NCBI GenBank assembly: GCA_964360445.1
Contig: CAYHWE010000027.1
Location: 1 to 13,506, forward strand
Origin: CAYHWE01 sp964360445
Lineage (GTDB): Bacteria; Patescibacteriota; Patescibacteriia; Patescibacteriales; JAKAJF01
Reading direction: 5' to 3'
Length of the DNA stretch: 13,506 nucleotides
Below are positions 3,946 through 10,395 of this stretch, in pieces. A program made the position numbers and the translations under genes. The notes beneath the pieces are model-generated. The model had not been told where the DNA came from and made no database searches. It saw only the letters and a program-made list of their open reading frames with translations. Numbering within the stretch: the stretch's first letter is position 1; every line of letters begins with the position of its first letter.

Positions 3946-6813
3946 ATGGCAAATAAGAAAAAAAGACTGATAATCATAGACGGAAACGCCTTAATCCACA
4001 GGAGTTTCCATGCTTTGCCGCCGACTATGGCGACTAAAGACGGTCAGATGGTTAACGCCGTTTACGGCTTTACGACTGTCTTGATTAAGGCTATTCGCGA
4101 GCTAAAACCGGACTATATTGCCTTGACTTTGGATAAGAAAGGGCCGACTTTCAGGCATGAGGAATATAAGGAATACAAGGCGACCAGAGTAAAAGCGCCG
4201 GACGAATTGTATAGCCAGATTCCGATTGTGAAACAAGTGGCAACAGTTTTCGGGATAAAGATTTTTGAGAAAGAAGGCTTTGAGGCCGACGATTTGATCG
4301 GCACGATTTCCGCGCATATTGATCATAATTTGGAAAAGATTATCGTTACCGGCGATATGGATACTTTGCAGCTGGTTGATGATAATACTGAAGTTTATAC
4401 GATGAGTCGCGGCTTGTCTGATAGCGTGGTGTACGACGAAAAGGCCGTGCAAGAACGCTACGAGTTAAAGCCGGAGCAGATGATTGATTATAAAGGACTT
4501 CGCGGCGATCCAAGTGATAACATTCCGGGGGTAAAGGGAATTGGCGAAAAGACCGCGACGGAATTGCTAAAAGAATTTAAAACTTTGGACGAGTTATATG
4601 AGGTAATTGATTCTAACGGTAAAAAATTAGAAAAAATTAAGCCGCGTATTCTGGACTTGTTAAAACAATACAGGGACGATGCTTTTTTGAGCAAGAGATT
4701 GGCAACAATCAAGCGTGATGTGCCGATTGATTTTGATTTGGAACAAGTAAAATTCGGCGTTTATGATAAGGCGGAGTTGGTTAAATTATTTAGTGAATTG
4801 GAGTTCAAATCTTTGTTGCCAAGAGTGCAGGAGTTAGGCAGCAGCGTCCAGCGTCCAGGGTGCAGGGAAGAAGAAAAGAAAGAGCAGGTTGATAAATTTG
4901 AGCGCAATAAAAAATTATTTAAATATTATTTGGTTGATAGTGATGAGGATTTTGAGAAGTTTTTGGCTAAATTGAAAGAACAAAAAGAGTTTGTAATCGA
5001 TACGGAGACGACCTCGTTGGATCCTTTGACTACTGGTTTATTGGGGATCAGTTTTTCTTGGAAGGAAGGGGAGGCATATTACATTAATTTTCAATTTTCC
5101 CGCCTCGCGTCGGCGAGCGACAGCGAGTCGAGGCGGGCAATTTTCAATTTTCAAACAAAAAAGGTGGATTTGTTTAGTTATAATAAGAAAGAAGAGGCAG
5201 GCTTTAGGCAGGATTGGCTGGAGAAGCTGAGGCCTATTTTAGAAAATGAGAAGATAAAAAAATACGGGCATAATACTAAGTTTGATTTGCGGGTTTTAGA
5301 GGGTAAGGGGATGAAAGTGCGAGGCATCGTATTCGATACGATGATCGCTTCTTATCTTTTGAATCCGGGAACCCGCCAGCATAATCTGGACGCGGTCACC
5401 TTCACTGAATTGGGATTTGAAAAAATAAGCAAAGAGGATCTGTTGGGCAAAGGAAAAGAAAAGATCAGTTTTAGCGAGGCGGTTTTGGAGAAGATGTATG
5501 TTTATTCCTGCGAGGACGCGGATTTTGCTTTCAGGCTGGTAAAAAAGTTGTCGAAAGAATTAAAAGAAAACAAGCTGGAAAAATTATTTGAGGAAATCGA
5601 GATGCCGCTTGTTTATGTATTGGGGCAGATGGAGGATACCGGCATCGCGCTTGATAATAAATTCTTAGATGAATTAAGGAAGAATATCGACAAGAAAATA
5701 AAAAAGCTGGAGACGAAAATAAAGGGTCTGGCGGGCATGGATTTCAATATCAATTCCACCCAGCAGTTGAGAGAAGTGCTTTTTGAGAAATTAGAGATCC
5801 CGACGAATCTGGTATCCAAAACAAAGACCGGGCTTTCGACCGCGGCGGATGAGTTGGAAAAACTGAAAGATTTGCATCCGATCATCGTCCTGATCCAGGA
5901 ATATCGCGAGCTGAATAAGCTATCGACTACTTATGTCAATGCTTTTCCGGAATTGGTAAATGAAAAAACAGGCAGGCTGCATACTTGCTATAACCAGACC
6001 GTAACCGCGACCGGACGCCTTTCTTCAACCGAACCGAACCTTCAGAACATTCCGATCCGCACGGAATTAGGCAGAGAAATCAGGAAAGCGTTTGTCGCCG
6101 ATAAGGGGTATAAATTATTGAGCATGGACTATTCTCAGATCGAACTAAGGCTTGCCGCCCATATGTCCGGTGATAAGCGGATGATCGAGGCTTTTAGAAA
6201 AAAAGAAGATATCCATACGGCGACAGCGGCAGCCATCAGCGGCGTGAAATTGGAAGAAGTCACCCCTGAGTTAAGGCGGGAGGCTAAAGCGGTCAATTTC
6301 GGCATCTTGTACGGCCAGGGCTCGCACGGTCTCGCGCAGGCAGCCGATATTTCTTACGGCCGCGCCAAAGAATTCATCGAGGGGTATTTCAAGGTATATA
6401 AAGATGTTAAAAAATATGTAGACGGATCGATCGAGACGGCGCGGGAAAAAGGCTATGCGGAAACATTATTCGGACGCAGGAGATATTTGCCTGAAATCAA
6501 CTCTTCTGTTGTAATGGTCAGGAAAGGGGCGGAAAGGATGGCGATCAATACCCCTTTGCAGGGTACGGCGGCGGATATGATAAAGGTGGCCATGATAAAG
6601 ATTGCTCGAGAGATCGATTGGAAGTCCGTAAAAATGCTTTTACAGGTGCATGATGAATTATTGTTTGAAATAGAAGAGGATAAGGTTGAAAAAGCGGCAA
6701 AAAAAATAAAAGAGATAATGGAGAATGTGATAAAATTAAATGTGCCGATTATTGTTGATGCTAAGGCGGGGGATAATTGGGGGGAATTAAAACAATTAAC
6801 GTTTGACAGTTAA
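3946..6813 (+). CDS. polA: DNA polymerase I
   Basis: The protein has 955 residues and all three domains. The 5' nuclease (about 1-295) shows DGNALIHRSFHALPP, FEADDLIGT, GDMDTLQLV and GDPSDNIPGVKGIGEKTA. The 3'-5' exonuclease (about 330-560) keeps its acidic residues: D352 and E354 in DTETT, D447 in NTKFDL, and YSCED (D524), so proofreading is expected to be active. The polymerase domain has motif A DYSQIELRLAAH (D728), motif B RREAKAVNFGILYGQG and motif C QVHDELLFE (H902, D903). It processes Okazaki fragments and fills repair gaps. Two repeat-derived stretches are translated in frame: one in the linker after the 5' nuclease (around residues 300-307) and one within the exonuclease domain (about 381-405), probably surface loops. 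murD follows after 9 bp. Confidence 0.97.
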   Translation: MANKKKRLIIIDGNALIHRSFHALPPTMATKDGQMVNAVYGFTTVLIKAIRELKPDYIALTLDKKGPTFRHEEYKEYKATRVKAPDELYSQIPIVKQVATVFGIKIFEKEGFEADDLIGTISAHIDHNLEKIIVTGDMDTLQLVDDNTEVYTMSRGLSDSVVYDEKAVQERYELKPEQMIDYKGLRGDPSDNIPGVKGIGEKTATELLKEFKTLDELYEVIDSNGKKLEKIKPRILDLLKQYRDDAFLSKRLATIKRDVPIDFDLEQVKFGVYDKAELVKLFSELEFKSLLPRVQELGSSVQRPGCREEEKKEQVDKFERNKKLFKYYLVDSDEDFEKFLAKLKEQKEFVIDTETTSLDPLTTGLLGISFSWKEGEAYYINFQFSRLASASDSESRRAIFNFQTKKVDLFSYNKKEEAGFRQDWLEKLRPILENEKIKKYGHNTKFDLRVLEGKGMKVRGIVFDTMIASYLLNPGTRQHNLDAVTFTELGFEKISKEDLLGKGKEKISFSEAVLEKMYVYSCEDADFAFRLVKKLSKELKENKLEKLFEEIEMPLVYVLGQMEDTGIALDNKFLDELRKNIDKKIKKLETKIKGLAGMDFNINSTQQLREVLFEKLEIPTNLVSKTKTGLSTAADELEKLKDLHPIIVLIQEYRELNKLSTTYVNAFPELVNEKTGRLHTCYNQTVTATGRLSSTEPNLQNIPIRTELGREIRKAFVADKGYKLLSMDYSQIELRLAAHMSGDKRMIEAFRKKEDIHTATAAAISGVKLEEVTPELRREAKAVNFGILYGQGSHGLAQAADISYGRAKEFIEGYFKVYKDVKKYVDGSIETAREKGYAETLFGRRRYLPEINSSVVMVRKGAERMAINTPLQGTAADMIKVAMIKIAREIDWKSVKMLLQVHDELLFEIEEDKVEKAAKKIKEIMENVIKLNVPIIVDAKAGDNWGELKQLTFDS
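4843..4867 (+). repeat. Heptamer tandem repeat inside polA linker
   Basis: The 7-nt units are AGCGTCC, AGCGTCC, AGGGTGC and a partial AGGG. They encode a short SVQRPGC-like stretch between the 5' nuclease and the exonuclease domain. The position is tolerant, and the composition is unlike the flanking codons. Confidence 0.65.
5086..5159 (+). repeat. Palindrome flanked by heptamer repeats inside polA
   Basis: Two AATTTTC units (5086-5099) precede a GC-rich block, and two more (5139-5152) plus AAACAAA follow it. The block contains a 9-bp inverted repeat CCCGCCTCG (5099-5107) / CGAGGCGGG (5129-5137). It is read through as polA residues of low similarity to other Pol I proteins (FSRLASASDSESRRAIF). 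The 14-bp direct repeat lies 53 bp apart. Confidence 0.75.
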
Positions 6814-6820
6814 CAGTTAA
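6807..6820 (+). repeat. Heptamer duplication at the polA-murD junction
   Basis: CAGTTAA occurs twice in tandem. The first copy holds the polA stop codon, and the second fills most of the 9-bp gap before the murD ATG at 6823. Confidence 0.6.
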
Positions 6821-6822
6821 CA

Positions 6823-8178
6823 ATGACTTTAAAAAATTTACAAAATAAAAAAATCGCTTTGCTTGGTTTAGGCGTGGAGAATTATGCTATGCTTAAATTT
6901 TTGTTAAAGCAAAAAGTTAAGGCCGAATTTACGATTTGCGATCAGAGAAATAAAGAAGCTTTGGGTGATAAATTTACGGAATTGGCGAAAAATAAGGCGA
7001 TTGGTTGGAAATTGGGAGAAGAGTATAATAAGGGTTTGTACGAATTTGATATCTTATTCCGTTCACCTGGTTGGCCAATTTTTTGCTCCGGCATTCAGGA
7101 TGGTTTGAGGAAAAATAAGAAAATTATTTTAACCAGCCCGGTGCGTCTATTTTTGGATTTAGTCCCGAGTAAAAATATAATAGGCGTAACCGGAACAAAA
7201 GGCAAAGGCACAACCAGCACTTTGATTTATGATATTTTGAAGGCTGCTAAAAAACGTGTTTGGTTGGGCGGTAATATCGGTATCGCGCCTTTTGAATTTT
7301 TGCCGAAGATGAAAAAAGGTGATTGGGTGGTTTTGGAATTATCCAGTTTCCAGATTGAAGACGCGACTGTTAGCCCGCGCATTGCCGTGATTACTAATTT
7401 TACAAAAGAGCATTTGGCGCCGGCTGATCCGAATAATCCAAATTACCACAAAATTTTGCGAGCGTATTGGGAGGCAAAGGCGAACATACTCAAATGGCAA
7501 AAGAGAGGGGATTATTTGATAATAAATTCCAAGTTACAAGTTATAAGAAACAAACAAATTTCAAATTTCAAATTTCCAGTTTCAAAAATAATTTATTTTA
7601 CAAAATCAGATCTAGCTTCAAAATTATTAGGTGAGCACAATAAAGAGAATATTGCCGCGGCGGTTGCGGTTGCCAAAGTTGCCCGAATCAAAAACGAGAT
7701 CGTGAAAAAAGCAGTAGCAAAATTCCAGGGGCTTGAACACAGATTGGAGTTTGTGAAAGAAATTAACGGAGTGAAATATTTCAACGACAGTTTTGCAACA
7801 ACTCCGGAAGCAAGCATTACTGCCTTGAAGTCTTTTTCTTCTTCGGTCATATTGTTAGCGGGCGGAGCGGATAAGGGAGCTGATTTTAAAGAATTCGCCC
7901 GGGAAATAAAAAAGCGAGTAAAGTATGTTGTCTTATTAGACGGAAAAGCAACGCTCCGTCTTCAGGATGGATTGAAAAAAATCGGATTTTTCGGAATGCA
8001 GACAGTTTCAAATATCAAAGACGCGGTCGCCTTGGCCAAAAGCAAGGCTGAACCAGGAGATGTGATCCTGCTTTCCACTGCTTGCGCCAGTTTCGGTATG
8101 TTTAAGAATTATAAAGAAAGAGGAATATTATTCAAGGAAGAGGTGGATAAGACGCAGCGCTTAGCGTTCAGGGTGTAA
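6823..8178 (+). CDS. murD: UDP-N-acetylmuramoylalanine--D-glutamate ligase
   Basis: The protein has 451 residues, the usual MurD length. It adds D-glutamate to UDP-MurNAc-L-Ala in the cytosolic part of peptidoglycan synthesis, using ATP. The N-terminal Rossmann-like domain starts IALLGLGVENYAM. The central ATPase carries the P-loop GVTGTKGKGTT (121-131), LELSSFQIE and ITNFTKEHL. LLGEHNKENIAAA, FNDSFATTPEAS and ILLAGGADKGADF mark the rest of the core and the ligase C-terminal domain. It lies 9 bp after polA, so it is probably co-transcribed; no Shine-Dalgarno is visible. The segment around residues 236-255 is encoded by a run of 7-nt repeats and reads as a K/N/F-rich loop before the conserved LLGEHN. 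Confidence 0.95.
   Translation: MTLKNLQNKKIALLGLGVENYAMLKFLLKQKVKAEFTICDQRNKEALGDKFTELAKNKAIGWKLGEEYNKGLYEFDILFRSPGWPIFCSGIQDGLRKNKKIILTSPVRLFLDLVPSKNIIGVTGTKGKGTTSTLIYDILKAAKKRVWLGGNIGIAPFEFLPKMKKGDWVVLELSSFQIEDATVSPRIAVITNFTKEHLAPADPNNPNYHKILRAYWEAKANILKWQKRGDYLIINSKLQVIRNKQISNFKFPVSKIIYFTKSDLASKLLGEHNKENIAAAVAVAKVARIKNEIVKKAVAKFQGLEHRLEFVKEINGVKYFNDSFATTPEASITALKSFSSSVILLAGGADKGADFKEFAREIKKRVKYVVLLDGKATLRLQDGLKKIGFFGMQTVSNIKDAVALAKSKAEPGDVILLSTACASFGMFKNYKERGILFKEEVDKTQRLAFRV
7530..7585 (+). repeat. Eight-unit heptamer repeat array inside murD
   Basis: Fifty-six bases divide into eight 7-nt units: CAAGTTA twice, TAAGAAA, CAAACAA, ATTTCAA twice, ATTTCCA and GTTTCAA. The array is translated in frame within murD. 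The unit length matches the repeats in polA and at the polA-murD junction although the unit sequences differ. Confidence 0.75.
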
Positions 8179-8212
8179 TTTTTTTGTCATTGCGAGAAAT
8201 TTAAGTAAACAA

Positions 8213-8238
8213 AAACAAAGCCATTGCCGACTTTGTTT
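8213..8238 (-). terminator. Hairpin after the LysW-like gene
   Basis: AAACAAAG (8213-8220) pairs with CTTTGTTT (8231-8238) around a 10-nt loop. Read on the minus strand, the stem is followed by T-rich sequence, fitting a terminator for the small minus-strand gene ending at 8275; it may also end murD. The flanking TTTGTCATTGCGAG (8183-8196) resembles the end of a small intergenic repeat. Confidence 0.45.
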
Positions 8239-8274
8239 AAAAGTATGTTTTGTAAAAAATTGTTTTGACGGATT

Positions 8275-8451
8275 TTATTCCTCTTGCATCGATATCTTTG
8301 AATTGTCTTCTACTACCCCTAAGCTTGTAGGATGCAGCGCGGTTATTTCCAGGACAGAATTGCAATTTGCGCATTCGACTATGTCTCCTTCATAGATTTC
8401 TTCATCGATGACTACGTCGCTGTTGCAAATAGGGCACTTGGATGTTTGCAT
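8275..8451 (-). CDS. LysW-like small zinc-ribbon protein
   Basis: This short gene encodes 58 residues starting MQTSKCPICNSDVVIDEEIY. Two CxxC knuckles (C6/C9 and C27/C30) with an acidic stretch between them match the LysW/ArgW amino-group-carrier fold, in which the protein carries lysine or arginine precursors on its C-terminal glutamate. The classic EDWGE tail is missing; the protein ends SMQEE, so the carrier role is doubtful and a structural or regulatory zinc ribbon is possible. No lysine or arginine biosynthesis genes are nearby. The gene is divergent from holA and convergent to murD. The protein-like pattern, intact frame and family match support it as real. Confidence 0.78.
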   Translation of the reverse strand: MQTSKCPICNSDVVIDEEIYEGDIVECANCNSVLEITALHPTSLGVVEDNSKISMQEE

Positions 8452-8549
8452 AATGGATTTATTTTGTTGTGGTTCGATCCTTGCCGGACCGGAATAAATT
8501 AATTATTATATTTACATAATAGCAAATAATAGCATAAATTTCAAGAGTT

Positions 8550-9530
8550 ATGATAATATTCATCTATGGCGATGATGCCTTCAGAAGCAGGCGGAAATTA
8601 AAGGAATTAAAGGATAAATTTTTACGGGATGTTGATCCGAGCGGCGGCAGCCTTGTTGTTATTGACGGAAAAATAGCCGATATTAATGAAATAAATGAAG
8701 CGGTCGGACCGGCTTCTTTATTTTCCCGCCGCAGGATGATTGTCGTCGAGGAGGTATTTGCCAATAAGAACAAGGATATCTTCGGAGAAATCCTCGATTA
8801 TTTCAATAAAAAAGAGGAAGACAGGACGAATGAGAGTATCGTCATATTTTGGGATTCTGTTACAGGCAAGGAAAAATTAGCCAAAGCGAAAAATGATCTT
8901 TTCCTGTTCTTGGTTAAGCAAAAATACTCCATTCCGGAATTTAAGGCCTTGTCCAATCAGGAATTATTGCAATGGATCAAGAATGAGTTTTCGGCAAGGG
9001 GGGCAAGGGTGAATCCGGGGGCTGTTTCGATCTTGGCTGATACTTTGAACAAGGACCTGTGGCTGATAAACAATGAAATTGACAAGCTGATAAGTTATAA
9101 AAAAAGCCAGAATTCAGACGAGGTTACGCTTGATGACATACGCAGGATGGTGCGCGGACAGTTTGATGAGAATATATTCGCTTTGACCGATGCCGTCGGC
9201 AGCAGGAATAAAGCCATGGCTATGAAATTGCTGGAAGAGCAGTTGGCGGCGGATGTTTCGGATATTTATCTTTTGAGCATGATAATCAGGCAATTCAAGA
9301 TTCTGATCCAGATCAGGCAGGCAATGGACTCCGGAATGGATTCGCGAAGCATTGCCGGCGCGTTGAAAATGCATTCTTTTGTCGCGCAGAAGGGAATGAG
9401 CCAGGCAAGGAATTTTTCTTTGCCGGCCTTGAAAGATATATTTAATAGATTGATTGGAATAGATTATCAAGTAAAGACAGGCGCGGGCGAGGCTAGGACT
9501 CTTTTGGGGATTTTGATTGTGAATTTATAA
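8550..9530 (+). CDS. holA: DNA polymerase III delta subunit
   Basis: The protein has 326 residues, typical of HolA. It opens the beta sliding clamp within the clamp-loader complex. The N-terminus MIIFIYGDDAFRSRRKL matches the HolA start (YGxDxFxxxxxL). SLFSRRRMIVVEEV is the beta-binding region that follows, then the AAA+-like lid and the C-terminal collar domain (NIFALTDAVGSRNKAMAMKLL, followed by LLSMIIRQFKILIQIRQ and the closing DYQVKTGAGEARTLLGILIVNL). The start ATG has a weak AAGAG a few bases upstream. The AT-rich 98 bp before it (8452-8549) contains a CATAAT -10-like box (8515-8520) without a clear -35. Its transcript ends at the hairpin 9633-9661. Confidence 0.93.
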   Translation: MIIFIYGDDAFRSRRKLKELKDKFLRDVDPSGGSLVVIDGKIADINEINEAVGPASLFSRRRMIVVEEVFANKNKDIFGEILDYFNKKEEDRTNESIVIFWDSVTGKEKLAKAKNDLFLFLVKQKYSIPEFKALSNQELLQWIKNEFSARGARVNPGAVSILADTLNKDLWLINNEIDKLISYKKSQNSDEVTLDDIRRMVRGQFDENIFALTDAVGSRNKAMAMKLLEEQLAADVSDIYLLSMIIRQFKILIQIRQAMDSGMDSRSIAGALKMHSFVAQKGMSQARNFSLPALKDIFNRLIGIDYQVKTGAGEARTLLGILIVNL

Positions 9531-9543
9531 AACCCCGCTTTAT

Positions 9544-9613
9544 CCGCCAGCTGACGGACTCTCCTTGCCAAGGGGAGTCCGATAAGAAAATTTACTCCTT
9601 TTGGCAAAGGGAG
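9544..9613 (+). repeat. Intergenic palindromic repeat element after holA
   Basis: Three palindromic segments lie in a row: CCGCCAGCTGACGG (9544-9557, one mismatched pair); GGACTCTCCTT with AAGGGGAGTCC around GCC (9556-9566/9570-9580); and CTCCTTTT with AAAGGGAG around GGC (9595-9602/9606-9613). It looks like a small non-coding interspersed repeat inserted between holA and its terminator. The window has no second full copy. Confidence 0.6.
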
Positions 9614-9632
9614 AGGGATTAAGGATGGATCA

Positions 9633-9661
9633 AAAAAATCCGCCTTTTGGGCGGATTTTTT
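9633..9661 (+). terminator. Bidirectional terminator between holA and rpsT
   Basis: AAAAAATCCGCC (9633-9644) pairs with GGCGGATTTTTT (9650-9661), a perfect 12-bp stem with a 5-nt loop and T-rich tail on both strands. It serves convergent holA and rpsT. Confidence 0.85.
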
Positions 9662-9688
9662 ATGTCATGCCAGTCGATAACGACATGA

Positions 9689-9952
9689 TTATTTTGAGTT
9701 TTTATTCAATTTAAGGTGTAATCTTGATTTCTTTCGGTTTTTTGTGTTCTTTTTGATGATCCCTTTCTGAGCCGCTTTATCGATCGCCTTCAGGGTCGCC
9801 GCTACCAATTCTTTTGCCTTCTCGTCTTTTCCTTCAATCGCTTTTCGGCTTTTTTTGATCAAATTTTTCAGGTTATCCTTGATTTTTTGGTTTAAAGCCT
9901 GTCTTTTTTTGCTTTTTCGCAATTCTTTTTTCGCTGATTTTTTATTTGGCAT
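9689..9952 (-). CDS. rpsT: 30S ribosomal protein S20
   Basis: The protein has 87 residues and is strongly basic. It starts MPNKKSAKKELRKSKKRQALN, the usual S20 N-terminus that contacts 16S rRNA, and ends with the conserved AQKGIIKKNTKNRKKSRL-type helix. S20 is a helical-bundle primary binder of 16S rRNA. It is the last gene of the minus-strand run valS-cupin-rpsT, with 99 bp separating it from the cupin gene. No good Shine-Dalgarno is found at normal spacing (AAGAAGAG lies about 16 nt upstream). Confidence 0.95.
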   Translation of the reverse strand: MPNKKSAKKELRKSKKRQALNQKIKDNLKNLIKKSRKAIEGKDEKAKELVAATLKAIDKAAQKGIIKKNTKNRKKSRLHLKLNKNSK

Positions 9953-10051
9953 AATTAATATTTATGAACTCTTCTTTTTATTAAATTTGAGAGAGTGTGA
10001 GAGCTATGCGCTTATGGTAACACAATAATGGTTTTTTTTCAAGGGGTGATC

Positions 10052-10360
10052 CTATTTAAGCAGCAGCAAAACAAACGCAGTTCCTTCTTCCGCCCTTAAT
10101 GCATGCACCGCATCGCTCTCCATATGGATAAATACTCCCGGTGTCATTGCGATTTCTTTGCCTTCTAAAGTGAAAGTGCCGTTACCCTCGACAACGAAGA
10201 CGAAAGCTTCTTTTGTCGAGGTGTGTTCTGACATCTTTGTGCCGGCCGCCATACAGAACAGAGTAGAGTCGTATTTTCCAGTTTCGCCCAAGTCTTTGCT
10301 GATAATCCCTGTCTTGGGGTATTCGATTAAACTTTTTATGTTTTGATTGAAGTTGATCAT
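10052..10360 (-). CDS. Small single-domain cupin protein
   Basis: The protein has 102 residues and a conserved beta-barrel cupin pattern. Motif 1 is degenerate: G40 ... EHTSTKEAFVFVVEGNG, with H46 and E51 present but the second His of HxH replaced by Thr48. Motif 2 is TPGVFIHMESDAVHAL, with P74, G75, H79 and H86. The barrel may still bind a metal through H46, E51 and H86, but the substrate cannot be told. The protein is cytosolic, with no signal peptide. It lies 35 bp downstream of valS on the same strand, so co-transcription is plausible. Cupins this small range from isomerases to sugar or stress-related binding proteins. Confidence 0.8.
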   Translation of the reverse strand: MINFNQNIKSLIEYPKTGIISKDLGETGKYDSTLFCMAAGTKMSEHTSTKEAFVFVVEGNGTFTLEGKEIAMTPGVFIHMESDAVHALRAEEGTAFVLLLLK

Positions 10361-10373
10361 GTTATATTATTTT

Positions 10374-10387
10374 GTCATTGCAATGAC
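10374..10387. repeat. Perfect 14-bp palindrome between valS and cupin gene
   Basis: GTCATTGCAATGAC is its own reverse complement. It shares the GTCATTG sequence found at 8187-8193 after murD, and may be a remnant of the same small repeat family. It could form a weak hairpin in the valS-cupin transcript. Confidence 0.5.
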
Positions 10388-10395
10388 AGTGAGAA

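Noticed and set aside
5086..5152. 14-bp target-site duplication from a simple insertion in polA
   Set aside because: The repeat unit is 53 bp, which is not a multiple of three and would have broken polA. The flanks are themselves heptamer repeats, so duplication by slippage is as likely.
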